The notes under the pieces were generated by a model. It was not told the origin of the DNA. It did no database searches and worked only from the letters and a program-made list of their open reading frames with translations. Positions 16,199 to 24,679 of a stretch of 47,234 bases of DNA are shown one piece after another; position 1 is the stretch's first letter, and each line of letters begins with the position of its first letter. The stretch spans positions 1-47,234 of the forward strand of contig CANQIO010000009.1 of NCBI GenBank assembly GCA_947624065.1, in the 5' to 3' direction. The DNA comes from an uncultured Oscillospiraceae bacterium. GTDB taxonomy: Bacteria; Bacillota; Clostridia; Oscillospirales; Oscillospiraceae. The position numbers were made by a program, and so were the translations under genes.

Positions 16199-17293
16199 TT
16201 ATATGGGCTTTTTGGACCGGGGGTCCTTTTTCAGCTTCCGCCCCCCGATGGCCACCAGGGGCAGCGCGGCGGCCAGGGCCAGGAGCCCCGGCAGCTTGGG
16301 ATACTGGTCGTCCCGGTATACGCCCCCGTCGCCCACGGGCGGGAGCGGGACCGGGTCGATGGGCAGGCCGTAGTCCGCCGCCAGCAGCTTCACGTTCAGC
16401 AGGTGGATCACCGGGACCTTGTCGGCCAGGAACAGCTGGATGAGGCCCACGGTGTGGTCATTCACCGCCAGCTCCGTCAGGATGCCCCCGTCGGTGTGGA
16501 CCATGGAACTGCTGTCGCCGAAGGAGACGTCGTTGCCGCCCACGTTGATGAAGCAGCGGATGTCCCCCTGGGAGCGGTAGAAATCGTGTCGTGCCCGGAC
16601 GTTGTGGACGATGTCCTCATCGTACCACAGCTCGTAGCCCAGGCCGGTGAGCCGCTCCACCACGGAGTCCCGGGTGCCGGGGTCCATCTCGGTGCCGATG
16701 TCCCGGTTGCCGCCGATGGAGAAATACCGGCTGCGGGTGGAGATGAGGCCCTGGTCATAGAGGTAGGCCTCCATGTCCTGATAGGTCAGGGCCGGGTCGT
16801 TGGCCCCGTGGGTGGAGGCGCCGAAGGAGCTCATCAGCACCGGTTCCAGCCCCAGGGTCTCCATGGCGCAGACGGCGGCGATGTTCAGCGCCGGGAAGGA
16901 GCCGGAGAAGTTGGCCGCCACCGTGTCCCCCGGCTGCAGGCCCAGTTCGGTCATCATGTCCACCAGCATGGCCGCCATGTTGGGGTTGGTGCTGGTCCGC
17001 TTGGCCTCCAGGGGGCCCAGGGTGGTGGTGATGAAGGAGTATTCCGGGCCGATGAGGCCGGTGCCGTTGACATCGCTGGCCAGGTCGATGGTCTCGCCCC
17101 GGTCCAGCCGCAGCTGGCGGATGGCGTCGTAGCACCGCTGGGCCCGTTCCGCGGCCTCCAGCTTCAGCGCGCAGTCCTCCGTGGGCACGGAGACGCGGCC
17201 GGCCTCCGTCGCCAGCCAGCCGGCCAGCAGGCAGCACAGCGCCGCCGCCAGCCACCAGAGCCCCGCCCATTGGGTTTTCCGTTCGCTCTTCAT
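16199..17293 (-). CDS. Poly-gamma-glutamate system protein
   Basis: 364 residues. A short basic start is followed by a signal anchor (about 11-30), a large extracytoplasmic domain and a C-terminal hydrophobic segment (about 333-352) with a basic tail. Conserved blocks include DVNGTGLIGPEYSFITTTLG, TSTNPNMAAMLVDM, NFSGSFPALN and SFGASTHGAN; the Asn, Ser and Gly-rich pattern suggests a catalytic or binding role. This matches the family annotated as poly-gamma-glutamate system protein, found with CapB and CapC homologues, whose biochemical activity is not known. It is the last gene of the cluster, 7 bases after PgsC. Family call is from memory of motifs and context. Confidence 0.72.
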   Translation of the reverse strand: MKSERKTQWAGLWWLAAALCCLLAGWLATEAGRVSVPTEDCALKLEAAERAQRCYDAIRQLRLDRGETIDLASDVNGTGLIGPEYSFITTTLGPLEAKRTSTNPNMAAMLVDMMTELGLQPGDTVAANFSGSFPALNIAAVCAMETLGLEPVLMSSFGASTHGANDPALTYQDMEAYLYDQGLISTRSRYFSIGGNRDIGTEMDPGTRDSVVERLTGLGYELWYDEDIVHNVRARHDFYRSQGDIRCFINVGGNDVSFGDSSSMVHTDGGILTELAVNDHTVGLIQLFLADKVPVIHLLNVKLLAADYGLPIDPVPLPPVGDGGVYRDDQYPKLPGLLALAAALPLVAIGGRKLKKDPRSKKPI

Positions 17294-17300
17294 CGCCCGC

Positions 17301-17732
17301 TCACCCCATCAGCAATACCTGCAGCAGCCGGACCATCAGCGTCACGGCCGCCAGGGCGAGGGTGGTCTTGACCACGCCCTGCCGCTCCATGGTGCTGCCC
17401 AGGATGCCCGGCACCAGGTGGCCGATGGTCATGGACAGGTCGAAGAACATGTAGGACGGGCCGGTGTACAGGTAGGTGAACAGCACCTTCAGAAGGATGC
17501 CCACCACGATATACAGGGCAAAGCGCCGCCGGCCATAGAGGATCGTCACGTTGGACAGCAGCCGCACGATGCCCACCGAGAGGGCTGCCGCCAGCACCGT
17601 AGCCGCCATTTTCATGGGCTCGTCCAGGTACAGCACGAAGTAGAAGGGCACGATGATGCCGCCGGGGGCGATGCCCGTCAGCTCCACGAACAGCAGGCTG
17701 AACAGCAGGGAGATGATGGCCAGTTCATTCAT
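17301..17732 (-). CDS. pgsC: Poly-gamma-glutamate synthase membrane subunit PgsC/CapC
   Basis: 143 residues, nearly all hydrophobic, about four to five membrane spans. The first span, with VELTGIAPGGIIVPFYF, is the CapC signature (a Gly-rich turn in the membrane), and YMFFDLSMTIGHLVPGIL is conserved. It works with PgsB to make or pass gamma-linked glutamate chains across the membrane. Its start overlaps the PgsB stop by 8 bases, so the two are translationally coupled. Length is normal for CapC. Confidence 0.88.
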   Translation of the reverse strand: MNELAIISLLFSLLFVELTGIAPGGIIVPFYFVLYLDEPMKMAATVLAAALSVGIVRLLSNVTILYGRRRFALYIVVGILLKVLFTYLYTGPSYMFFDLSMTIGHLVPGILGSTMERQGVVKTTLALAAVTLMVRLLQVLLMG

Positions 17733-18816
17733 CGCGCTTTTCCTCCTCCAGCTTCAGCAGAATGTCGTATACCTCGCCCTTGATGTTGCCCACGCCCACC
17801 ACCGGGCCGGTCTCGCCGGGGCGAAAGACGTCGTCCCAGCGGCGGACGGCCTCCACATTGGCCACGCCGCCCTTGCGCAGCAGCCGGCATGCCAGCGCCC
17901 GGCTCTCGCCGATGACCACCACCCGGCGGTAATTGAGGCCGGGGAAGAAGTACTTGGCGAACAGCTCCACCCGATCTGGCCGGTCCATGCGGTTGTTGTA
18001 GACGATGGTGGTGTCCTCGCCGCTGCCGCCGCAGCGGTCAAGCAGCAGGCGGGTGGACTGGGGGTCGTTGGCGGAGAACAGATTCAAAAACGGCCGCCCG
18101 TGGACGGTATAGCGCTTGCTGGCGCCGAAGTCCTCCTGGTAGCCCTCCAGGCTCCGGCGGAAATCCTCCGCCCTCGCGCCCAGATGCAGCCCCACCGCCA
18201 GGGCGATGGCCTCGTTCTCGTCCCGGGCCGGCGCTTCGGTCCGGCACAGCACCGCCTGGCTGCCCAGGGCCTGGCACCGGCGGGAGAAGAAGTCGAAATA
18301 GGCCTCGTCGGCGGTGAAGAGCACGCCATTTTTGGGGATGGTGCCGGCCAGGCTCTCGGCGATCTCGTCCAGCGTCCCGCCCATGGCGTAGACGTGGTCG
18401 TAGCGCACATTGGTAATCACGTTCACGTCGCCCCGGATGATGCGCTCCTGGGCGGCCTTTTGCAGCTCCGGCGCCACGGCCATGCACTCCAGGATCAGGA
18501 TCTCGGCGCCCTCCCGGTGAGCCTGGCGGATCACGCGCAGCTGCTCATGGATGTTGGGCGGGCCCCAGCGGCGCAGCGGACGCTCCTGGCCGGCGGTGTC
18601 GATGATGAGCGGGGTGGAGCCGGTGGTCTTGGTGAACACCTTATACCCGGCGCCCCGGAGGGTGGCGTCGATGAGGCGGCACACGCCGGTCTTGCCGCGG
18701 ATGCCGTTGACATGGATCACGTGGCGGAAGCCGGCCAGATACCGGTCGTTGGCCCATTTTTCCCAGACCAGGTACAGGATATAGCCCGCCGCGAGGACCA
18801 GGGCGAAGATCAGCAT
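17725..18816 (-). CDS. pgsB: Poly-gamma-glutamate synthase ligase subunit PgsB/CapB
   Basis: 363 residues. One N-terminal membrane anchor (about 1-18) is followed by a Mur-ligase-like ATPase domain: GIRGKTGVCRLI is the phosphate-binding loop, ECMAVAPELQKAAQERII and TNVRYDHVYAMGG hold the Mg/substrate acids and the DH pair. It forms gamma-glutamyl amide bonds using ATP. The length fits CapB; AAAGGAGG lies before the ATG at 18816. No PgsA/CapA phosphoesterase is seen nearby, so the polymer and its fate are uncertain; the operon instead carries a zinc deacylase and a dipeptidase. Confidence 0.9.
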   Translation of the reverse strand: MLIFALVLAAGYILYLVWEKWANDRYLAGFRHVIHVNGIRGKTGVCRLIDATLRGAGYKVFTKTTGSTPLIIDTAGQERPLRRWGPPNIHEQLRVIRQAHREGAEILILECMAVAPELQKAAQERIIRGDVNVITNVRYDHVYAMGGTLDEIAESLAGTIPKNGVLFTADEAYFDFFSRRCQALGSQAVLCRTEAPARDENEAIALAVGLHLGARAEDFRRSLEGYQEDFGASKRYTVHGRPFLNLFSANDPQSTRLLLDRCGGSGEDTTIVYNNRMDRPDRVELFAKYFFPGLNYRRVVVIGESRALACRLLRKGGVANVEAVRRWDDVFRPGETGPVVGVGNIKGEVYDILLKLEEEKRDE

Positions 18817-18910
18817 GGCGCGCCTCCTTTCTCGGGGAAAAGCCCCCGGAGGCCTCCGGAAAACCGGGGCGTCCAGGGGCTCTCGCGTTTATGGGGTCAG
18901 GCTCGTCCGA

Positions 18911-20077
18911 TCAGTCGTAAGCGATACGGCTGGGATCGACGGTGGACGGGTCGTGATAGTAGCTGCCCAGGCCCTGCAGCAGGTCCTCGTAGGCGGGGAG
19001 CCCTTCAACGGTGATGACGGACTCGGGATGGAGCTGGCCGAAGAAGTCCATCAGAGAGGTGGTCACGGACAGGTGCCGGGCCACGCGCTTCTCGATGGGC
19101 CAGCCATTCTCGTCGATGGGGGCGTACAGCAGGCCATGCTTGCCGGCCTCGATGACGAACACGTCCTTGCCGCTCATCAGCAGCTGCTCATCGGTGATGC
19201 CGCGAATACGGTCCAGCATGGGCTCCGCCACCTCCACCAGGAAGGGGATGCAGTCGGAGAAGTCGCCCACTTCGCGGTGGCACAGGCCATGCAGCGCGGT
19301 GGGGGAAATCTCGCTGGTCACGGGCACATCAAAGGTGTAGGCGGTCAGGGTCATGGACGCCATGGCGGCCACGTCGCTGCCTCTCTGGTGGGCGACGATG
19401 GTGTTTTCCACGGCGTACTCCAGCTCCGCCTCGTGCAGGTCCAGGGACAGGTCCACGCCCTCCTGCTCGATCAGCTGCATCACCGCGTAAGCGGTGCGCT
19501 CGGTCAGCAGGCCGCCCTCTTTGCCGGGCCAGTTACGGTTGGCGTTGCGGATGTCCATGTAGGCCAGGCTCTGGCCGCTGGGATAGTGCAGGTACACCTC
19601 GGGATCGGGCCAGGAGTCCAGAGGACTGGCGGTACGGTCGCCGTAGCGCCACTTCTTGACGCCCCAGTCGGTCTCATAGGTGAAATAGCGGGGATAGGCC
19701 TCGCCGTTGCGGGTATAGGTGGTGCCGCTGGTGTTCAGGGAGTTGATGATGATGACCTTGCCCTTGGTGACCTTCATGTTCTCGATCATCAGGTTGGTGA
19801 CCATGGGACCGGTAGGCTCCTCGGGGTGGGTCCGGGCGAACACCAGCATGGTGCCGCCCTCAACACCGCTGTCCATGATGTAGACGTTGCAGTCGTTGAT
19901 GGTGCCCTTGACCACATCGCTGTATTCGCTGAGCTTCTTGACCTCGGTGACGCCGTCGCCCAGGACCACGGGCTCTTTATAATTCCGGTGCTCCCAGAAC
20001 AGGTATCCGGCTGTCGCCATGCAGGCCACGACCAAGATGACGGCGATGATCTTGATGCAAACAGTTTTTTTGTCCAT
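18911..20077 (-). CDS. Membrane-anchored zinc deacylase/carboxypeptidase, AstE/AspA-like
   Basis: 388 residues. A signal anchor (about 8-27) places the enzyme outside the membrane. His84-x2-Glu87 (ARTHPEEP) and His215 (SLDLHEAE) fit the three zinc ligands, and RNANRNWPG (177-185) is the substrate-binding block of succinylglutamate desuccinylase / aspartoacylase enzymes; VEVAEP or VIEAGKHG may supply the catalytic Glu. These enzymes, related to M14 carboxypeptidases, hydrolyse an amide next to a free carboxylate. Next to PgsB/PgsC it may trim or release gamma-linked amino-acid polymers. The ribosome site overlaps the stop codon of the 57-residue gene upstream, so expression is coupled. Confidence 0.75.
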   Translation of the reverse strand: MDKKTVCIKIIAVILVVACMATAGYLFWEHRNYKEPVVLGDGVTEVKKLSEYSDVVKGTINDCNVYIMDSGVEGGTMLVFARTHPEEPTGPMVTNLMIENMKVTKGKVIIINSLNTSGTTYTRNGEAYPRYFTYETDWGVKKWRYGDRTASPLDSWPDPEVYLHYPSGQSLAYMDIRNANRNWPGKEGGLLTERTAYAVMQLIEQEGVDLSLDLHEAELEYAVENTIVAHQRGSDVAAMASMTLTAYTFDVPVTSEISPTALHGLCHREVGDFSDCIPFLVEVAEPMLDRIRGITDEQLLMSGKDVFVIEAGKHGLLYAPIDENGWPIEKRVARHLSVTTSLMDFFGQLHPESVITVEGLPAYEDLLQGLGSYYHDPSTVDPSRIAYD

Positions 20078-20087
20078 GTGCTCCTCC

Positions 20088-20261
20088 TTACTTCAGGCGC
20101 AACAGGCGCAGCACGAACGGGATCATGATCACGCAGTACACCAGCGCGTCCTGAATGTTCTTGGTCTTGATGAAGGTGCGCACGATAGCCACCAGGAAGA
20201 ACAGCGTGACGGCGTAGGTGCAGATCGTGATGAACGTATTGATAAGTACCAGAATATTCAT
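20088..20261 (-). CDS. Small hydrophobic protein, 57 residues
   Basis: Reads MNILVLINTFITICTYAVTL at its start and ends LRLLRLK: one long membrane segment (about 3-28), a polar loop with KTKNIQDA, and a second hydrophobic stretch (about 40-52). The start ATG at 20261 lies just 3 bases after the stop of the permease gene at 20265, and the stop at 20088 overlaps the ribosome site of the next gene. Tight spacing on both sides and coding-like codon choice argue that it is real. In TRAP transporters a small membrane subunit (DctQ) pairs with DctM, but this is much shorter and shows no DctQ motif. Confidence 0.75.
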   Translation of the reverse strand: MNILVLINTFITICTYAVTLFFLVAIVRTFIKTKNIQDALVYCVIMIPFVLRLLRLK

Positions 20262-20264
20262 GTC

Positions 20265-21602
20265 TTACACCCCCAGGAAGTTGCCGAACGGCTTATTGAA
20301 GATCATGGCGATGGTGCAGATAGCCAGCACGAACAGCATCGGGATCAGCGCGTTCTTCACGAAGCCCTTATAGTAGTCTCCCTTGTAGTCCAGCTCCAGG
20401 ACGGCGGCGCGGCCGACCACGGCAGTGGGGGGCAGGCAGTCGCCCACGGGCCACATGACGGCCCAGGTGGACAGGGCGATGACCGGGTTGTAGCCCAGCA
20501 TGTTGAACAGCATGATCAGCGGCACGCCGAACAGCGGGGCCACAGCATACTGCAGCACGCCCTCAGACACGGGCAGGATCAGCCACAGGGCCGCGAACAG
20601 CAGCCAGATGGGCAGCACCACCACGGCCAGAGACAGCAGGCCGCGGGCGCCGGTCAGGGTCATGATCTGGTTCAGGATGCCGACCACCATCATGATGCCG
20701 ACCAGCTCCTTCAGGTTGACCACCACGGTGCAGGCGACCTGGAAGATCTTGACCTTCTTGGGGCTGCAGATGAGCACCGCTATGGCGGAGAAGATGAAGA
20801 TCATGGGCAGGCCGACCACGGGCCAGACCTTGGGGAAGATGCGGGCGCCGACGATCAGCACGATCATGACGATGAACGGGACCAGGGCCCGGAGCATGTT
20901 CCAGCCCTCGGGGGCCTCGGGAAGGGTCTGGAGGACCTCCTCCATGGGCCGGTCGTTTTTCAGCCCGCGGGTCAGATAGAAGGTGGCGAACAGCGCGCCC
21001 GCGATGGACAGGATGGCCAGCGGGTACGTGAAGCCCACATAGGGCATGTTGGCGCCGGCGGCGGCCATCATGGCCCACAGGTTGATGGGCGGGCAGGCCG
21101 CGGACATGGCGGCCAGCAGGAAGATCAGCGCCACGCGCCGGTCCTCCTTCATCCCCATGGCGGTCAGCACCGCGCCCACCAGGCCGCCCACGGTCAGCAC
21201 CGTGGTGGCGCCGGAGCCGGTGACGGCGCCGGGGATCAGCATCACGATCATCAGCAGCAGCAGGCACACGAAGCGGTGCTTGTAGAACTTGCTGACGATC
21301 AGCCGGACCATATAGCTGACGCCGCCGGCCTCTTTATAGAGGGTCATGAAGAACGTGGCGGTCAGGAAGGTCAGGCACACGTCAAAATAAGTAAAGGTAC
21401 CCTCTACAAAGTGCCGAATGATCTCGGTAAAGGGCAGGGGAGAACGGGGGTCCACCCCCATGGGGACAAGCAGATGAGCAATAATCGCACCAATGGAACC
21501 CAGCAGCAGTGACAGCTCCGTGGAGACCTTGCATTTCTTGGCGATGGCAAAAACCACCACGATCACAGCAAGCACTGCCAGGGCATGGTGAAACATTGTC
21601 AC
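20265..21602 (-). CDS. DctM/ion-transporter superfamily permease (TRAP-like large subunit)
   Basis: 445 residues, about eleven to twelve membrane spans. The GSGATTVLTVGGLVGAVL and SAACPPINLWAMM blocks are the two conserved half-repeat motifs of the DctM/IT superfamily; a second copy is seen near TWAVMWPVGDCLPPTAVVG. It probably imports a carboxylate, amino acid or peptide using an ion gradient. The GTG at 21602 is preferred, since AGGAGG lies 8 bases upstream; the ATG at 21596 is the alternative. No DctP-type binding protein is present; the nearest candidate for a binding partner is the DUF6305 lipoprotein encoded upstream. Substrate unknown. Confidence 0.7.
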   Translation of the reverse strand: MTMFHHALAVLAVIVVVFAIAKKCKVSTELSLLLGSIGAIIAHLLVPMGVDPRSPLPFTEIIRHFVEGTFTYFDVCLTFLTATFFMTLYKEAGGVSYMVRLIVSKFYKHRFVCLLLLMIVMLIPGAVTGSGATTVLTVGGLVGAVLTAMGMKEDRRVALIFLLAAMSAACPPINLWAMMAAAGANMPYVGFTYPLAILSIAGALFATFYLTRGLKNDRPMEEVLQTLPEAPEGWNMLRALVPFIVMIVLIVGARIFPKVWPVVGLPMIFIFSAIAVLICSPKKVKIFQVACTVVVNLKELVGIMMVVGILNQIMTLTGARGLLSLAVVVLPIWLLFAALWLILPVSEGVLQYAVAPLFGVPLIMLFNMLGYNPVIALSTWAVMWPVGDCLPPTAVVGRAAVLELDYKGDYYKGFVKNALIPMLFVLAICTIAMIFNKPFGNFLGV

Positions 21603-21624
21603 AAAGAGCACCTCCTCTTAAGAT

Positions 21625-21656
21625 GAGCTATGCGGCGGGAGTCCACCGCATAGCTC
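21625..21656. terminator. Hairpin between lipoprotein and permease genes
   Basis: Perfect 11-base stem GAGCTATGCGG (21625-21635) with its complement (21646-21656) and a 10-base loop. On the minus strand it has no T run, so it more likely protects or processes the mRNA of the lipoprotein than stops transcription. Confidence 0.5.
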
Positions 21657-21679
21657 GTTTTGTGCAATGATTTGACGGA

Positions 21680-22426
21680 TCAGGCGATGTAAGCGCTCAG
21701 ATCCAGCGCCTGGGGCGCGATGATGATGGGGATGTTATGCTCAGCAGCATAGTTGGTGAACAGACCGTCGCTGTCGCTGTCCTCGATGGCCACGATCATA
21801 TCGGCCTGGGCGATGATGGCGTCGATGGAGGCCTGGTCGGAGTTATCGGTCCGGCGGGCCATGCCCTCGATGTGGGCGCAGACGATGGTCAGACCGGCCT
21901 CGCGGGCCTTCTCGATCAGAGCGGTGCAGCGCTCGATCTCGTCGTCCACGTCGGTGCCGGCGGCGCCCATGCCCTTGCCGCTGGTGCCGGTGGTGACGAC
22001 CAGGGTCTTGTAGTCGCCGGCCTCGAAGGTGTCGGCAGACAGGGCGTTGTCAGCATCAGCAGTGACGCCGGCGGTGGTGGCGATCATCTTCATCATGGTG
22101 GCGCCGGGGCTCTGGCCGCAGGTGGTGACGATCATGGGGCCTTCGATCTTCAGCTCGCCGTCGGCAGACGCAGCGGCCTCGGGCTCATCCTCCGGCTCAG
22201 TCTCCGGCTCGGTCTCCGGCTCAGTCTCCGGCTCAGTCTCCGGCTCTTCCTCGGGCGCCTCAGTGGGCTCGGGTTCGGGCTCCGCGGTGGGTTCCGCTTC
22301 GGGCTCCGCAGTGGCCTCGACCTCGGGCTCCGCAGTGGGCTCGGGGGCCTTGGTCCCGCCGCAGGCGGGGAGCAGGAGCATGGAGAAGATCAGAAGCGCA
22401 GCGATCAGCATTTTTACGGATTTCAT
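21680..22426 (-). CDS. DUF6305-type lipoprotein with acidic Pro-Glu linker
   Basis: 248 residues. The signal peptide ends in a lipobox, LLLPAC, giving lipidated Cys22, so it is held on the outer face of the membrane. Residues about 26-90 are a low-complexity linker of PTAEPE and TEPE units that would span the cell wall. The C-terminal domain (from about 95) has [45 protein letters not shown] and DSDGLFTN, which match what I know of DUF6305, a small Rossmann-like extracellular domain of unknown function. In this operon it could bind a substrate for the permease. The 12-base DNA repeat in the linker may vary in copy number. Confidence 0.72.
   Translation of the reverse strand: MKSVKMLIAALLIFSMLLLPACGGTKAPEPTAEPEVEATAEPEAEPTAEPEPEPTEAPEEEPETEPETEPETEPETEPEDEPEAAASADGELKIEGPMIVTTCGQSPGATMMKMIATTAGVTADADNALSADTFEAGDYKTLVVTTGTSGKGMGAAGTDVDDEIERCTALIEKAREAGLTIVCAHIEGMARRTDNSDQASIDAIIAQADMIVAIEDSDSDGLFTNYAAEHNIPIIIAPQALDLSAYIA
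22189..22247. repeat. Tandem 12-base repeat coding TEPE units
   Basis: About five copies of TCTCCGGCTCNG in direct order. The unit length is a multiple of three, so gain or loss of copies keeps the lipoprotein in frame and changes only the length of its linker. Confidence 0.8.
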
Positions 22427-22454
22427 AATGCGAATCTCCCTTTCCTTAAGTCAA

Positions 22455-22480
22455 GGCGCCTTGGCTGACGCCAAGGCGCC
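22455..22480. terminator. Hairpin between dipeptidase and lipoprotein genes
   Basis: Perfect 11-base stem GGCGCCTTGGC (22455-22465) with 22470-22480 and a four-base loop, lying in the 89-base gap. No T run follows on the minus strand; a processing or stabilising structure is likely. Confidence 0.5.
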
Positions 22481-22515
22481 GGTCTTAAATGCGGTTTGCT
22501 GGGGTGATGTTTGGC

Positions 22516-24168
22516 TTACTCGATGCCGAGCGCGGCCTTGTCGGCGAGGCTGGTCTGGCCATAGCCGACCTCTTCCATCCACTCAGTGGGATAGCCGGGG
22601 TTGCTGGAAGTGCCGTCCTTGACCAGCATGCCGTCCTGATAACGGCCGACCAGCGTCCAGGCGAAGTCCCACCAGCCCTCGTTGACCTTGTTCATGTTGT
22701 CGTTGACATACTTGGTCAGGACAGCCTTGGCGCCGTCGATGTCGCCGGCGTTGTAGAGCTCGAGAGCCTCGGCCTCCACGTCGCCGTGGCTGGCGAAGAA
22801 CTCGTCCTCATAGATGGCCTTCTCGGCGCGGATGTCAGCATAGATGGCGTCCCAGCGGATGTTGGCCCAGTTGTTCACGAAGTTGAAAGCCCACCAGGCG
22901 CAGTTGGGATCGAAGTTGTAACGGTCACCGGTAGACCACTCCACGGGCACCTCGGTGGTGCCGGCGTACAGAGGCACATAGACGGTGGTGTCGGGGGAGT
23001 CCTCACCGAACCACATCAGACTGCCGATCTCGCCCGGCAGGTCGGGACGGAGCTCAGCGACGAAGCTGTAGCTGCAGCGGAACTGAGCGATCTCGCGCTC
23101 CCAATCCTCCTTGGCCGCATCTTCGGGCTTGGTGCCGCCCTGCCAGCGGGTGGGGTTGTGGAACGGGCCGGCGGCCAGACCCTGGGTCATATCATACTCG
23201 GTGCCTTCCAGGTGGTCGCTGTAGATGTCCATGATGTTCTGGACGGTCACAGGCTCGTCGGGAGTGATGGCGAAGTCATAGTGATCCTGACGGCCGATGA
23301 CCTCGAAGTTCTGGGAGGGAGCCAGCAGGCTGAACGCGCGCCACTCACGGCGGCTGGCATAGAACTCATAGCCATAGGGGGTGGGGTTGAAGATCTTGGT
23401 GTAGTTGAACTCCTCGCCCTCGCTCCACCAGCCGAGCTGCTCAGGCAGGGCGGTGATGTCGGTGGACCACATGAAGTTGTCGGGATCGTCAAAGTCGATC
23501 ACGCCGATGCGGGAACGGTTGGAGCCCACAAAGACCTTGTCGTCGGGCACACGCCGGGCAGCCCAGTGGGCGCCGGGAGCGCCGCTGTCGGGAGTCCACA
23601 GCGGGCCGCCGCCGCAGACCTCGAAGATCCACACTTCGTTGTTGTCGGCGACCAGCAGGCACTCGCCGCCGTCGCAGTAGCCATACTGCTCGGCGATCTC
23701 GCCCATGACCTGCACGCACTCCTTAGCGGTGGCGGCGCGGGCCAGGCCGATCTGCTCCAGGTTCGCGATGACCATCAGGCCGTTGGGGCAGTAAACGTCG
23801 CCAGTGCCGCTCCAGGTGAACTCACTGATGACGACGCCCTTCTCGTTCATGAAGGGATACGCGATGTTGAAGTAGGTGTAGGTCTCGGGGGCCTGAGGGA
23901 TCTGGCCCACCAGTTCGGGAGTGCTCTTGGTATCGGTGCAGGGGTCACGATAGATGTCGACCATCTCGCCATCTTCATGAGTGCCGCCCTCTACGATCTG
24001 GATGCGGTGGTCGTACCAGCCGTCGCAGGTGTGAGCGACCAGAACGGAGCCATCGGCGGAGGCGTCCTTGCCGACCGCGACAGTGGTGCAAGCCAGGGCG
24101 CTGCCGCCCAGAGAGACCACCAGCGCCACGACAACGAGCACGGTGACGAGCTTCTTCAGGTGTTTCAT
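22516..24168 (-). CDS. Secreted C69-family dipeptidase
   Basis: 550 residues from the ATG at 24168 (AGGAGG upstream). The signal peptide ends SALA and exposes Cys27 as the first residue of CTTVAVGKDASADGS. In this N-terminal nucleophile family the freed cysteine is the catalytic residue, so processing by signal peptidase also makes the active enzyme. Further conserved blocks are AHTCDGWYDHR, a WTPDSGAPGAHWAARRVPD loop, NRSRIG and WWAFNFVNNWANIR. It cleaves dipeptides with broad specificity outside the cell. As first gene of the leftward operon it would supply amino acids or dipeptides to the permease. Typical C69 length. Confidence 0.9.
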   Translation of the reverse strand: MKHLKKLVTVLVVVALVVSLGGSALACTTVAVGKDASADGSVLVAHTCDGWYDHRIQIVEGGTHEDGEMVDIYRDPCTDTKSTPELVGQIPQAPETYTYFNIAYPFMNEKGVVISEFTWSGTGDVYCPNGLMVIANLEQIGLARAATAKECVQVMGEIAEQYGYCDGGECLLVADNNEVWIFEVCGGGPLWTPDSGAPGAHWAARRVPDDKVFVGSNRSRIGVIDFDDPDNFMWSTDITALPEQLGWWSEGEEFNYTKIFNPTPYGYEFYASRREWRAFSLLAPSQNFEVIGRQDHYDFAITPDEPVTVQNIMDIYSDHLEGTEYDMTQGLAAGPFHNPTRWQGGTKPEDAAKEDWEREIAQFRCSYSFVAELRPDLPGEIGSLMWFGEDSPDTTVYVPLYAGTTEVPVEWSTGDRYNFDPNCAWWAFNFVNNWANIRWDAIYADIRAEKAIYEDEFFASHGDVEAEALELYNAGDIDGAKAVLTKYVNDNMNKVNEGWWDFAWTLVGRYQDGMLVKDGTSSNPGYPTEWMEEVGYGQTSLADKAALGIE

Positions 24169-24391
24169 TTGTTTCCTCCTCAAGATTTTTGTTCCGGTAT
24201 GTACCGGGCGTAGGCTGCCATGTACACATCGTTGGACAAAACGCTCCGGAAGATCCGCCATGGCAACGCGGCGCTCCCGGCTATTAATAAAGGTGTCCCC
24301 TGCGCCCGGACCGATTCCCTCCTGCGGCCGCCGCGCCGGCGAAACACTTCATTAATCAAAAAGAAAGCAAATCATCAGGAATTTTATGTTT

Positions 24392-24419
24392 ACTATAAGA
24401 CATATTGTTATTTTGGCAA
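24392..24419 (-). promoter_or_regulatory. Promoter of the dipeptidase operon
   Basis: On the minus strand TTGCCA (24419-24414), 16-base spacer, TATAGT (24397-24392). It would give a leader of about 215 bases. No riboswitch or other folded element was recognised in 24169-24390; the stretch from about 24350 to 24520 is markedly AT-rich for this genome. Confidence 0.55.
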
Positions 24420-24592
24420 ACTACTTCGCTAAAATGTTATTTTTCTTGTCGAATATTACCAATATGCAATATACCACAGATAGAAAAGAAAAGCAAGCCC
24501 GGATGGTGATATAGGAAAATTTTATAATCGGTACTTTTTCGGAAAATATCCGGAAGATCGGGGGCGGGGCGGTCCGGCGGAGAAAAAATGGA

Positions 24593-24621
24593 TTGTGCGC
24601 GCGTCCGTTCCGTGCTATGAT
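24593..24621 (+). promoter_or_regulatory. Promoter of the foldase gene
   Basis: TTGTGC (24593-24598), 17-base spacer, TATGAT (24616-24621), about 60 bases before the ATG at 24680. Confidence 0.6.
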
Positions 24622-24679
24622 GGGACCAGCACTTACCGCGTACGGCGCGGGAGAGAACGGAGAGAAAGGAACGGCTGTG

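Noticed and set aside
16199-18816. PgsA/CapA gene expected with PgsB and PgsC
   Set aside because: The third gene lacks the metallophosphatase HxxH/GNHE motifs of CapA and matches the separate system-protein family instead.
22250-22350. Acidic repeat tract as a CRISPR-like array
   Set aside because: Repeats are short, in frame, and code for Pro-Glu units; there are no spacers.
22489-24213. 574-residue open frame on the plus strand opposite the dipeptidase
   Set aside because: Antisense shadow of a secreted enzyme with a signal peptide and catalytic Cys.
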